Source: Pomphorhynchus laevis
Taxonomy: Eukaryota > Acanthocephala > Palaeacanthocephala > Echinorhynchida > Pomphorhynchidae
Length of the DNA stretch: 64,000 nucleotides
Direction: 5' to 3'
Assembly (NCBI GenBank): GCA_012934845.2
Contig: WNNJ02002895.1
Span: forward strand, 1-64,000
Program-made: the position numbers and the translations under genes
Part shown: one piece after another, positions 10,735 to 22,400 of the stretch
Position numbering within the stretch: position 1 is the first letter of the stretch
How the letters are laid out: every line of letters begins with the position of its first letter
Notes under the pieces: generated by a model
Databases searched by the model: none
What the model saw: the letters and a program-made list of their open reading frames with translations, nothing else
What the model was told of the DNA's origin: nothing

Positions 10735-10965
10735 CAGCCTTGTGGATGTTACGTTGAAAGCGCAATATAGATCGTCTGAGTTCGAATACGATGATCACCA
10801 GTGTACGGAGAAAACAGATAATCAGCGTCGAAACGTGAAATGTAGGTCTGGGTCAGCAGCTGATGATACCCACCCAGGCTGATTTGCAGCGTCCTACTGT
10901 ACCTGTACTGAAACAATACCCGTGAGGATAATGTCGTGCCACGACCAGAAGAATAAATCATAATA
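10735..10965 (+). mobile_element. SINE, most complete copy
   Basis: About 230 bp. The head has a B-box-like GAGTTCGAATACGA about 50 bp from the start, in keeping with a tRNA-derived pol III promoter; the A box is weak. The body reads GCGTCGAAACGTGAAATGTA, TACCCACCCAGGCTGATT, then a hairpin GAAACAATACC..GGATAATGTC and a small GTCGT..ACGAC stem before AGAAGAATAAATC. Three copies in the same orientation within 730 bp suggest local clustering or tandem spread. Confidence 0.75.
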
Positions 10966-11425
10966 TTATATTAGTTTCCTTAAATTTCAAGATTGTCCAT
11001 CAAAATTATCTCAACAATCCAAAATCTGTAAATATTTTGCTTGAATACTTGAGTTGTTCTACTGCGGCCATCGGTCTAAATTAGGTCGGTAATCTCAGGT
11101 CATCAGTTCCAACAACGCTACTTTTACTGCTTGACAAAGCTAATTAAAATTTCTATATGCTAGCAGATCATTGCGCCGTAATTATTCAGTAATAACCATG
11201 TTTTTATTTCTGACTTACAAATATTGGATCAAACTATTACGCGGCATCACCAAACAGTCTTTGAGGCTTGCTAAACGAATATTCCTACTATCAGTTGGTA
11301 GTGGGAATAAACTGGAACAACATCTATTGATCTAGTTTTAAGATCAACTGATGTGAAAATTAAACACTACTCGCAACATTTTCACTAACGTAAAATGTTC
11401 AAGCATATTTTATCATGCTAATTCA
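10966..11425. other. Intergenic DNA
   Basis: No gene seen. A short imperfect hairpin lies near 11,266-11,312 (ATTCCTACTA..TAGTGGGAAT). Confidence 0.5.
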
Positions 11426-11548
11426 TCAAATCAGTTAACTGAGTCTACGTATTTAATATAATTATAAAATTTAAAAAAAATAAATGTTATTATTGTTTTG
11501 TTTATTTTATAATTATATTAAATGAGTAGACTCAGTTAGCTGATTTGA
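11426..11548. repeat. Inverted pair of PLE end sequences
   Basis: TCAAATCAGTTAACTGAGTC and the following 25 or so bases are repeated in inverted order at 11,500-11,548. The arm is the same end motif found in the PLE pseudo-LTR blocks. This is two PLE ends meeting head to head. Confidence 0.85.
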
Positions 11549-11554
11549 TTACTT

Positions 11555-11760
11555 GAAAAAAATCAATTAAACTTGCTTGAAAATAAGCAGAAAGTACTAA
11601 TTTTGTATCAATGATAATAGTCTCGGTATTTCTGACAGAGGTTATATTACTGGGTTAAACAAAGTCCACAGGTCAATAATAATTCGTCAGTAGAACAAAT
11701 CACGTCAGATAACTGAGTCTACGTGTTTAATATAATTATAAAATTTAAAAAAATTAAAAA
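11555..11760 (-). repeat. PLE pseudo-LTR block, solo
   Basis: Same block as at 13,790-13,965, 17,605-17,790 and 26,267-26,450: ..CTTGAAAATAAG..., GTATTTCTGACAGAGGTTAT, CAAAGTCCACAGGTCAATAA, AGATAACTGAGTCTACGTG. Strand is given as the PLE sense. Confidence 0.8.
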
Positions 11761-12245
11761 GATAATATTTCTTATATTCAAAATTGTTTCTTAAATGATA
11801 TAATTGATTACAGTGCATCTGCATTATCTCGACGGTTCAAGTAGTAAAGCCTGTGTAGCGCAGGTTCGCCGTAGTAGAAAGCAGATCAAAGTAGATTCCG
11901 CTATTCTTATACTTATTCGTCCGACCGCGTTAGATGTAATTTGATGTAATTTGTATCGAATAGCGATAGAGTCCTTGAACTGTCTCGGATAAATATGTAA
12001 GTGTTCGCTGTTGATTAGTAACGAACTGAGTCAGATAAAGCTCCATGTCTTGCAGCATGTAAGCGAATGTTCCCTAACCACGAATTAAAATGCTTTGTAA
12101 GTTCGTTAAGTCTTTTCGAAAATTCATGCTCGCGCATGAACTTGTGACATGAGAAAGCCGTACGTTTAGTTCCTCTAGTCCAATATTGGATAGCAAAACA
12201 ATATTGGATAGCAATATTGTTTTGCTCGCTACGCAATTTTATTAG
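11761..12245. other. Intergenic DNA
   Basis: Nothing recognised. A 15-bp unit (AATATTGGATAGCAA) is repeated at about 12,182 and 12,202 with an inverted partial copy next to it. Confidence 0.5.
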
Positions 12246-13080
12246 ATCATTAGCATATTGTCCATAGGGTTCTCAAAATCCGAAAAGTCACTGGAATTGA
12301 AATTCAAGTAATCTTGCTGGATTTGATATAGTTAGTCCTCCATGTTTCGTTGGAAGCTCAAGTATTTCCCTGCTCACCACCTCGGTGGACATCCTGTTGT
12401 TTTGTGCATAAAATTCCATTTATGCTTCACAGTTTTAATAAATGCAAAATATGCATAATGAAGGTCTTTTTGAGCAACGACTGATAGTTCATTCACTCCT
12501 TCAAATCTTTTCAGTTCCAATAAGAGATCCAAGAAATTCCTAGCCATGTTCACATATTTGAACAGTGGAGTCAGAAAAGCATTACAACTTCATCACATGT
12601 TACTCTACCGTGTAATAAGATTTCGCACTTAGCTGGATTAGTAAAGAATTCGAATCTAGGGCCAATTTCCACAATTCTTCTCCATACCTTGTCCAAATCT
12701 CGTGGGTGACCGACATATATTGCATCATCGGCATACTAAATAGTATTAACTTGAGGAAATTCATTCTTTAGTGTTGTAATTACTGTCATTGTGGCAATAG
12801 CAAATAGGGTCATTGAAAGTGGGACGCCTTGTGTCATATCCTCCTCGCCATATAATATGCCATATGTGTTCCGATCATAGTCGATGAGTTATATAGGTTG
12901 TGAAAAATCGGTCTTTCCGTCAGGCATAGATTGGATACATTGTGTATCATAACTTGGCGATTCACGCTATTAAACGCATTTTTTGCATCAATAATCAGAA
13001 GAGCAGAATCGGGTTCCGCTTCCAATTTCTGTTGAATATAATGAATATAGTCCATTCCGCATTGCTGTTTAGCGCACATC
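12246..13080 (-). mobile_element. LINE reverse transcriptase fragment
   Basis: On the minus strand, LLIIDAKNAFNSVNRQVM (motif A) is followed by QGVPLSMTLFAIATMTVI (motif B) and YADDAIYVGHPRDLDKVW (motif C), then FEFFTNPAKCEILLHG. The catalytic YADD is intact but one stop precedes it (…NTI*YADD) and the frame changes just after motif A. It is most like the 34-kb LINE (DAKNAFNSV, YADDACFVG). Downstream blocks decay quickly; a stop-filled frame continues to about 12,250. Confidence 0.8.
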
Positions 13081-13365
13081 TGAATAGCTGAACAAATTGC
13101 TTGAATGTCATCAAATAAGCGTTCAGAATTAGTTTATTCTGAACGAATAAACGTTCAGAATTTATTTTGAACTATTTATTTATCATTTTATACATGGCTT
13201 TGTATTTTTCTATTTATTATCATTTTATACATGGCTTTAAGCATGCATGTAGTTAAGCCGTATATTATGTTTAGAATTCAGATGTGCGCATCGCTGTTTA
13301 GCGCACATCTGAATAGCTGAACAAATTGCTTGAATGTCATCAAATAAGCGTTCAGAATTAGTTTA
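13064..13365. repeat. 73-bp direct repeat, 229 bp apart
   Basis: 13,064-13,136 (GCTGTTTAGCGCACATCTGA...) recurs at 13,293-13,365 without a visible change. It overlaps the LINE start, so the LINE edge was duplicated after insertion. Confidence 0.9.
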
Positions 13366-13789
13366 CAGATCACAGGAGTGTGTATCAAAGCCAGAGGGGC
13401 CTGCAAATTCATTAATGTATTAATGATATTTTCTTTATGTCGTTACAATCGAAACTGCCCAACTTCACCGTAATTTATTATAGACGAAATGGATGTGGTA
13501 ATTAATGCTCGAGGGCCTAATTCATAAGACTTTGGACGTTTGCCTTGAAGTAAATCCATTGCGGTTTCTATATTGATCATCTCCTGTGTTGATAATGGTC
13601 TTTCATGTAGTTATGTGTATATAAAAAGCTGCATTGCTCTAGAAGTTTGTCCTCTTTCCATGACAGTTAAATGAAAGTTAAACCAGTTTGTAGGTTTTGA
13701 TCCTCTGAAGCGTCATCACTTATAAAGTAGCATATCATAAATGCAGTTTTTCTATAGAACCATATTACTCCATTATAAAAAATAGAAAA
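13366..13789. other. Intergenic DNA
   Basis: Possibly an eroded upstream part of the neighbouring LINE; no recognisable motif. Confidence 0.4.
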
Positions 13790-13965
13790 ATTCATCAAAC
13801 TTGGATGAAAATTAGCAAAAAATGATGTCGTATCAATTGTGCATAGTTTCAATATTTCCCGGTATTTTTAGCGGTAAAACAGTCTTAGGTCAACAATAAC
13901 TTGTCAATCGTACAAATCAGATCAGATAACTGAGTCTACGTATTTTATACTATAAATAAATTAAA
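13790..13965 (-). repeat. PLE pseudo-LTR block, 3' side
   Basis: Direct repeat of 17,605-17,790: AAACTTG.TTGAAAAT, the GTCGTA..CAT..TAGTTTCA stretch, and AGATAACTGAGTCTACGTAT. Similarity is around 75-80% by eye, lower than the coding similarity between copies 1 and 2. Confidence 0.8.
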
Positions 13966-14079
13966 AATAAAGACAATTAATAAATAGTTACAAGATTTTA
14001 TAGAATTCATATTTATATCAATTTAAATTATTAATTGGAATTTAAAGAAAAGTTGTTTTAATGAATTGACTAACAAATA

Positions 14080-14275
14080 ACAGACGTTGTATCAGAATAA
14101 GGATTATAGGTCATCGGGAGAAACCGCTATGCTTTCAGGTTACGGCCCATAATTCATCTACCTGACACAGAAGCGGGGCCAAATACATGCTAAGGACGTA
14201 CTTCCTCTGATGAAATTTGATTATTTAGTATTATATTATAATACAAAGTATATGATTTATTATCCATCCATAAAA
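14080..14275 (-). other. PLE 3' UTR with conserved stem-loop
   Basis: In element sense: ATCAAATTTCATCAGAGG, a short AAATAC..GTATTT stem, GGCCCCGCT, then a long hairpin whose arms are CCGCT and AGCGG in this copy. Six other copies in the window keep the same order. See the finding on covariation. Confidence 0.7.
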
Positions 14276-14276
14276 A

Positions 14277-16501
14277 TTATAAAAATTTTCCGCTAATGAT
14301 TTTAAATTTATTTTTAGTATTATTGTGTTGATTTATATATTTTAATATTTTCTCTTTAAAGGTATTTTTATAGTAACCTAGTTTAAAATATGCATCTAGT
14401 AAATTATTTAAATGGTTTTGAAGGAATACAATATCGTTACAAATTATGTCATTTCTTAAAATTTCATTATTTAATGTATTATATTTTATATTATATGGTA
14501 TGCATGAATGCTCATGCGAAAGTTTAAATTTTATTTTCTTTGTTTTAATATATTTTTTAACGTTTCTTGTCAATTATCATTGACACTATTTGTAATATTT
14601 CATTATTTAATGTAAAAATTAATTTATAGATTAAAAATTAAATTGTACAATTAAATTTATATAATAAATTTAAATAACATAAAATAAATATAAATTAAAA
14701 ATAATAATTATTGATCATTTTAATGATGATCACTTAAAAAATGATTTTGAAGAAAGCCAATATCATTGCATATTATGGCAATTCTTAAAATTTCATTATT
14801 TAATGTATTATATTTTATATTATATGGTATGCATGAATGCTCATGCAAAAATATGTTTCTTGTAAATTTAAATATGTCATCTTTACGATATAAATTAATA
14901 ATAGTTTTAATTGATGTTAATTTAATGTTCATATCTAAATATATAGCTTCTCTATTATCAATATCGGTTTTATTAACAACAAGGTTGTCTGGATAAATTT
15001 GTTCGCTTATTGAATAGAAATTATTAGAGTTGAATACACAAATATCATTAATGTATTGAAACATATATTTCATATCTTTTTATAATTTATATTTTTTTAA
15101 ACAGTTATGAACAAATTCATATTCTAAAGAGCTTAAATATAAATCAGCTATAATTGGGCTACTATTACCTTCCATTGGAACACATTTTATATGTCTAAAT
15201 ATAGATATCCCTGCCTTTAAATAATTTTGATTTATCAAAATATTTAAGGATTCTATTAATTCAATTTTATCCATATATTTATATTTATTTGATGGTTTAA
15301 TTTTTGTTAGATAGGCGTTATAATTATTATAACATATATACGGATATCTTTTTCCGAATATAAGATTGATTAATTTTACTAACGCTTCTTTAATATCTGC
15401 TAAATCTAGATTTGTATAAAGCGTACTAAAATCGTATGTATTTATATTTTGAAAATTTATTCCTTTTGTCTGTTCTAAAAATTCTTTTATAGAATTAATA
15501 CTGAAATAGTGTTTTATAGCAGTATTAATTTCCATTACTTTACAATATTTTTTGAAGAGTGCTTAAATTACTTTAAATATTTTATTCATATAGACAGAAA
15601 GTGGTTTCAATGTACATTTAAACGCACTACATATGAACCTAGGTTTTATTGGATTTTTATGTAATTTTGGATTCCAATATAATATAGGTATAGTTTTATT
15701 ATCTAATTCAACCTTTATACCCTTTTTATCCATTATAGAACAGTGACTTGTAATAATTGTTTCTAAACTTAACTCACTACGTTTATATGTTGGATTTACA
15801 TTTAAATCATTTGAATTAACCTCTTTCATTAGTATATCATAATAAAGCTTTTTGCATATGAAGACAAAGTTATTACTAGCTTTATCAATAGTTGTTATTA
15901 TATAGTTATCCTTTAATTTAGTAAGTTCTTTATACATATCTTTATTAATTTTATCTTTTCTTTTATAATTGTTTGTTATTTTCATTTTATTTTTAATTTT
16001 ATCAAATATATAATCTTTCCAAATGTTAATCTTAGATATATTCGAGCTTTCACTATTAATCAGCTTACTAAAGTAATCATTTAAGTTATTATATAACGAA
16101 TTGTAAATTTTATTTTTGTCGTTGTTATTATTTAATCTATATTTATACCCTTTTGATAGCAGCTTTCTTAATTCACAATTTTCAATTAATTCTAGATTAT
16201 GGGTACATATATGTTCATTTATTTTATCAAAACTAAGACTTTTACAATTGCATTCTGTTTCCATTATGTTTCTAATATTATCGTTACATATTGATTTTAA
16301 TTCTTTATTATAATTACAAATTTTTCGTCCTAATGGTGGTAGGAGTTTATATCTTATTTTAGGAATATATTTACTTAAATCTGACCCTATTATTTCTTTA
16401 CTTTTAGAATTATTTAAAAGTCCGGATATATTCATGTTATCTATACATTTATTAATGAATTTTATGGTCAGTGTATATTTTTTTATTGCTATTATTAACA
16501 T
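14277..16501 (-). pseudogene. PLE reverse transcriptase (Naiad-type), broken
   Basis: Starts with a TLTIKFINKCIDN region, then a METECNCKSLSFD stretch with the CxC motif typical of the permuted PLE clade. RT blocks follow: TTIDKASNNFVFICKKLYYD, IPILYWNPKLHKNPIKPRFI, YDFSTLYTNLDLADIK (motif A), a GNSSPIIADLYLSSLEYEF block (motif B), and a YINDICVFN block where a YxDD motif is expected, then HEHSCIPYNIKYNTLNNEIL. The HSCIPYNIKY region occurs twice (about 14,455-14,520 and 14,790-14,855), so the C-terminal end was partly duplicated within the copy. PLE RTs copy element RNA at endonuclease-made nicks. Confidence 0.85.
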
Positions 16502-16979
16502 TTATTGTACGATTATAGTATTTTGTATTACAATAACTGTCTATTATACAACTTAGCCTATCATAGTCGTTAATTAATTTTTGATTTATTGAACATATGA
16601 TATCTTTAGAAAAACTTCTTATATTTACATAAAGATCTTTTAGCTTATTATCACTTAAAAGTTGTTTTAATATTTCTAATTGTTCATTTATATACATATC
16701 TTTTTTAATATTTTTAACTCTATTTTTCCTATTCCTTTTATCACCATGACTTCTTGGTTTGCGTTTAACCGGATTATTATAATATAGTTGTTTATTATGC
16801 ATTATACCACTTCTGCCAATTCCTTGTACCACGTCATTCAATCCTAATGGGTACATTTAATTAAGCGTTTTAATCCAAAAATCTTCACTTTCTGGTTGCT
16901 TTTGATTTAATATTGTCTTATTTACTTCAATAATATGTTCTAAAATAAATAATTTACAGTATCCTATATCATGTCCTAT
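16452..16979 (-). pseudogene. PLE linker between endonuclease and RT
   Basis: Contains SEDFWIKTLN and PLGLNDVVQGIGRSG, the FWI..L..P.GLN signature that follows GIY-YIG domains in PLEs, then a basic NPVKRKPRSHGDKRNRKNR stretch and a KQLLSDNKLKDLYVNIRSF segment. Broken, and overlaps the RT frame. Confidence 0.75.
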
Positions 16980-17303
16980 TTATCTCGTATGTTTATGAAA
17001 TATAGTTTGACTATTATGCTGTATATTATATATGTGTTGCCCAAACCTAGTTTTTAACATTTGATATGTTTTTCCTATATATTGCAATCCACATGTACAT
17101 TGTATAAGATACACTACACCTGCGGTATTGCAGTTACAATTATTATTAATATTTAATGAAAAACATTTGTTTGTCGTATTACTTACGATACAATTATTAT
17201 TATTTATAACATCACAAACTATACAATTTTTTCTGTTACATTTAAAAGATCTAAAATTGAAATCATTAGTACTTACGTATTTTTCCAATATGGTTGAGTA
17301 CAT
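16980..17303 (-). pseudogene. PLE GIY-YIG endonuclease domain
   Basis: Cysteine-rich lead CNRKNCIVCDVINNNNCIV, then AGVVYLIQCTCGLQYIGKTY (GIY and YIG blocks), LKTRFGQHIYN with the conserved arginine, and a final H.....H region. The GIY-YIG nuclease makes the nick that primes reverse transcription. It precedes the RT here, unlike in canonical PLEs, where it follows. Confidence 0.9.
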
Positions 17304-17604
17304 GTAACTTTTAAGTCATGATTTTTAACGTTGCTTTTTCGGTGTCGTCACCTAGTTTAGTTGACTCAGACTAAACTTACAACGGGCCATCCAGCAGCAT
17401 CTGACAGGGGGCTGCCCTGCTTAAGGCGGTTGCAGGCTGGAACAAGATCTATAAAGATCTACCACCTTCAATCCACGCGCTACGCGACCTAGCTATTTGC
17501 CATTACCTGGTCTCTTAAACGTGATCACGTGAAGCAGTTTACATTTTAAAATGTAAACACCTTGGGATGCAAACTTCTCCCTTTTTTAAGAATTTATAAT
17601 TCAT

Positions 17605-17790
17605 CAAACTTGTTTGAAAATAAGAAAAAATAATAGTAAAGTCGTAACCAATAATACATAGTTTCAGTATTTCTGACAGAGGTCATATTACCGGGAAAAC
17701 AAAGTCCACAGGTCAATAATAACATGTCAGTAGAACAAATCAAATCGGCTAACTGAGTCTACGTATTTAATATAATTATAAACTAAACAA
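17605..17790 (-). repeat. PLE pseudo-LTR block, 5' side
   Basis: Same orientation as the block at 13,790-13,965: CTGACAGAGGTCATATTACC, GGGAAAACAAAGTCCACAGG, CTAACTGAGTCTACGTATTT. The I/Jockey-like LINE begins right after it. Confidence 0.8.
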
Positions 17791-17814
17791 AACATAATAA
17801 TAACAACTTGGTGT

Positions 17815-19440
17815 ACAGCAAAATCTTTACACTGTTAACAATTCTCACAGGCAACCCGAGTGACCTGAGAGAGGAGATAACGAAATGAATAGAGATGCGG
17901 TCAAATGCAGCAGAAAAGTCAAGAAAAACAGCCACAGCAAGTTAATAACTGTTATCCTGACGAAACTGATCCACTTCACCAATTGCTGAACTGACCAAGC
18001 GCCCTTTGACAAGCTAATAAAAACTCGGTGAGATTAAGTTACGCCTACTTAAATAGTCTCGGATTTTACGAGCAAACGCTTTTTTTAGATGGATATAAGG
18101 GAATTTTGAATCAAAATGGGCCGCAGGTCTTTATGACATAAACCGATTCTTTAATAAAAATATACGTCGGCTACAATTGATGCCGGCTACATCGGACGGT
18201 GAGGAAAAAAGCATTGTGACGGCCACTTCTCTTCTTTGATCAACTGTCAAAAGCTGACAAACTTGTAATGAGAGTGGAGCGACGGATTTGGAAGTGACCG
18301 AAAGTAGCCACCAGGTTGAAGATATCCGTAACAGATGAGTCCTTGCTCCTGAAGTCACCCTAAGGTGGGATTCGCTGGGGAGAAAGCGTTGATCCATAAT
18401 TATGTAGGACTGGTTATTCCTCCACAACTCTATCAAGAACTATGCTACCAATCCAACCCGATGCCCTTTATCCCAAGCAGACAAACTTCTCCTTTTTGAA
18501 TATCTTCCAGAAGGAATCCCGAGAGGGATTAAGACGAGTAATACTCATCCTGTTCCTACTTAGCTGGAGCCTATATCTAGAACTTCAGTATTCATTTGAG
18601 AGAACCTGTCGGAAGGAAGCAGAGAGATTGGGAAGGTGTAGCATTTTGTGGGATTGTAAATGCGAACTCTTTAGGTAGTCGAAAGGATTCCGGTAGCTTG
18701 TGAATCAAGGTAGGAATTAAATTCGGTCAAACTTTAATTCCCTATCATGGGGAAGAGTTGAATAGTTGCCTGAAAGAAGGCTATTCTAATAGGATCAAAG
18801 TGGAACCTCATTCTAAGTAACGTATCTTCCTTTAGTCGCAAGCGTATTAGATCATGAGATGTGGTCAGTTGTTGGTGCGATGCTCAGTGCAGATGAGTTT
18901 TAACAACTACATTTTATGTAGCAGAAATATGTCGAGGAGTGAATTTGTTGTAGAGAAATGAAAGGTGTAGGTTGATGGTTTATGTATAAGATATTCGTTC
19001 CTTGCTCTGCGAATTGCTGCAATAATCCAACGACAAGTTCTATCGTTGAAGTCATCTAGTAACATGTCATCGCCGCTTCCTAAAATTTGGTCTAGGTGGT
19101 CACGGCTGTTGTGAATCTCCCCCGACCGGATGTAGACATTGGCTATGCTGATGTGTTTACCGTTTTTAACTAGTGATATAACTAAACAAGAAAGGGCTTA
19201 ACACGAGTAGTTTATTAATATGGAGGATATTAAGGAGAATTTAACTATGATTAGAACACCTTGATCAGAAGAGTGTGGAAGGGTTATAAGACGTTGAGAA
19301 GAAGAGGAGTACGGAGGGTTTATGTACGAAGTAAAGTTGGTGATTATATGCCTTGGGATAAATCGGGTAATGTCATGGGGGAGACGGATATACCGCGTCT
19401 CCTGAATGACTAAAATTTCTAAAATACTAAACACATACAT
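17815..19440 (-). mobile_element. I/Jockey-like LINE, endonuclease to RT motif A
   Basis: Minus strand: LVIQETRYIRLPHDITRFIP (APE-type endonuclease, LQETR block), VKNGKHISIANVYI, DDMLLDDFNDR (…GDFN block of the nuclease), a thumb-less linker with FDPIRIAFFQATIQLFP, a RYGFSSKE-like RT start and finally AVAVFLDFSAAFDRI (RT motif A) at 17,820-17,960. The rest of the RT is absent; the PLE pseudo-LTR follows directly. It is the same family as the LINE at 42.4-45.5 kb. Many stops and frame changes. Confidence 0.75.
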
Positions 19441-22400
19441 TGCATCGATGACAAAGAAATTCCGCGAGCAATTCCTAAACTATACTCAAAGGAATCAAAT
19501 GGTTTATTTGAAATTACTCAAAATATTCTAAAAAAACTTGTGCATTTTTGATGGATTCATTACTCTATTTGTTTGATATCTATTATTCTATTTGATTGCA
19601 AAAAAATGACTGAAAGCTAAATAAATTTACAATCTCGGATTATTGTGCAGCCAAATATTTATCACTCAAATTATTATATAACAATTTCTTTGTAACAAAT
19701 ACGACAAAGAGATTGTTTTCATTAAATATAAAGGATAATTGTAATTGCAATCCAACACGTGTAGTGAATTTAATACAACCAACAATGGACTAAAACTTAT
19801 CAACTGTTAACTAACAAATTGTTAATGTTTGATAGTTTAATATATGTGATTTCAATCTAGTTTTTTACAACGTCTGATACAACGTCTGTTATTTATTAGT
19901 CAATTCATAAAAATGGCGTTTATTTTTAATTTTAATTAAATAATTAAATTATTTAATAATTTTTTTTATTAATTAATTATTACTTATTTAATTATTTTAT
20001 TTTTGTTTATGATTTTGCTCAATTTTTAAGATGTGACTTTCATTTTTAAAATTTATAGGTTTAATTTTAATATCAAAGCAAAATGAAACTTATTCTTATC
20101 ATCCCCGATATATTAAAATTGCACAGGATTTACTGTTCGAAATCTACAGACATTTCGTGGTTATTTTAGTGTTTTATCATTTTTGTTATATAAATTTATT
20201 ATTTGTTTTAATCACACGAGTGATTATAACAACTTTGATCTAACGACGTTCCGAATTTGTAATCTAGCAATGGCAAAATCTAATAAATCTTAAAAATTTA
20301 ATCTTAAAAAATTTAGAAATTTTATTTTAAAAATTTTAATTTCTATTGAAATTTGCCGCAAGGTAATATTGTTTCAGGTGGTTCTATTATAGGGATAGAA
20401 CAGTGTATGACTAAAATCGAATGAAATACTTTACATTTCTGCATATTAAGAGCTTGCTTTATTTTAAACGTGTAGTTAGAATAATGAAACTTACATCATT
20501 TGTTATAGGAACATAGGCGAGCGTCAAGCGTACACTCTCATACTAAATGTTTAGGATTACGTAGTGCGTATTGTATTAAACTCACGTTGAGTTTAACAAA
20601 TTCAATATTGAAAAGCAGCTACACTACAAAAATAACGATATGGTATGGACTCGGCGAAATCAAATGATCAATATTTCTGAAAAGAATGAAACAGAGCAGG
20701 CTAAACATACATTTTTTTGTCATTTAAACTCGTTTGGTAATTTAACTTTTACAAAATCCGGTAGAAATGTTTAGCTATCAAGCAAAAACATTAGAAAAAT
20801 TAAGGATTGCGCGGAAGTGACAAAAATATGTCAAACAAAATTACGGCACTACCGGATTGAAAATCAAGGAAGGAATTTCTTTATTTATGTTTCATCGACT
20901 ACTGTCGACATCATAAGAATAAAAATAATTGAGAATAAAATAAAAATTTTATTTTTAAAATAAAATTTTTAATTTATTTGTTCCATAAATTTTAACACAT
21001 TACCAAAAAATATCAAATAATCACTTATCGTCTTTTTGAAAAATCACAATCAACTTTCTTCAGTAGTACTTTTATAGGCTCGACAAATTTTATTGCTAGT
21101 CAATATTCGGCGAGCAATTTAGGAAATTTTATAAATATTTTTATAAGTGTTCTAGCTAATTACAATTTCTGATGATGATTCCAAACTGGAATCGAAAATT
21201 CAATAAATTTTCTGACTCATGCGGGGCGTCTTGCCATTTCAATTTTGATCATTTAACATTGACCCCGAGCACCTTTCGTTTCCATGATTTATTGCTAGTC
21301 AATATTCGGCGAGCAATTTAGTCACAGTTTTTCGTAACACGAGTAGCGTACAAGCTCGAAATATCGGTTTAATTACAATAAAAAATGACTGACTATCATT
21401 AGATAATCAGTTTTAAAAGATATTATTTTTATATTTTGCAACGTTTCCTCGTTGATATAATAGATTAAATATTCATTATTATTATTCAGTGGTATCTTTA
21501 TATGGCTCTTCGAATGTTGAACGCTGGCCGACTATCATTAGATACTCAGTTTAAAAAGATATTATTTTTATATTTTGCAACGTTTCCTCTGTTTAAAAAT
21601 AAAATAAATAGATTAAATATTCATCAATTGAACTAATCAGATACATTATTAGCAAACCGATGTTCAGAAGATGTAATTATCGTATTTAATTTTATACTGA
21701 AAAAGGTTAGAAAGGAATACTTGATCTGCTTTTTGCGGTGGAGAAGACGTCGAAGCTATTTAAAATGTAATCCTAGATAATTTAGTTTTACTGATTTATC
21801 GAATTTATTCAAATATATTAATTGCATAATAATTTTTGTTACGAATACAATATGTTGATGTGGACTGCAACATTTATGCGCATAGATTGTATTCGGAATT
21901 AGGATATTATGGTATAATTTGGTGTGGAGTAAATACGCGATAAGTTACGCAAAATTTGATTACGGTGGTACCGTCATATTCGCGAGCTGATAAATACACA
22001 GGCAATAACAGGGTTTAACCTCAAAGTGTAAAAATGCGCACAAAAAAGCCAGGAAAACGATGAATCGACACCATAAAGCGACATATAGCGAACATCAGAC
22101 TGCAACCGATAGACGTAGTAGACCGCTTGAGGGAAGACTTTAAAAACTACTTTCCTCGATTCGATTTTCGAACGTGGAGCAAACGCTGAAGATTTTTAAA
22201 ATGTAATCTTATAATTTAACCTTATAATTTAACCTTATAATTTAATCTTATAATCTAATCTTATATAAACTTATAATTTAAATTTAATTTTACTAATTAA
22301 TCAAATTCATTCCAAATTTTAAACGATTGTTAAGAAATGTAATTTAATTTATTATATTTTAGTAAAAAATATAATAAAAAATTTGTAATTTGTGAATTGT

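Larger units (their letters stand above)
13790..17790 (-). mobile_element. Naiad-type Penelope-like element, copy 1, flanked by pseudo-LTRs
   Basis: In minus-strand order: a pseudo-LTR block (17,605-17,790), an untranslated segment shared with copy 2 (17,304-17,480), GIY-YIG endonuclease (16,980-17,303), linker (16,452-16,980), reverse transcriptase (14,277-16,501), structured 3' UTR (14,080-14,275) and a second pseudo-LTR block (13,790-13,965) in direct orientation. Endonuclease before RT, joined by a region with a CxC motif, is the permuted order described for the Naiad clade of PLEs. The coding part is broken into about six open pieces, so this copy is dead but not very old. It is inserted in an I/Jockey-like LINE at its right end. 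Confidence 0.85.

Noticed and set aside
10735-10965. CTGATGATACCC and CGAAACGTGAAATG in the SINE as a hammerhead
   Set aside because: The order is GAAAC then CTGATGA, and no stem I or stem III pairing could be found; other copies lose CTGATGA.
14080-14275. CTGATGA-like boxes in the PLE 3' UTR as a hammerhead
   Set aside because: The 3' UTR has CTGATGA or its complement and a GAAAC, but on opposite strands or in the wrong order, with no GTC next to a pairing stem in any of the seven copies. Permuted-order PLEs are reported to lack hammerheads.
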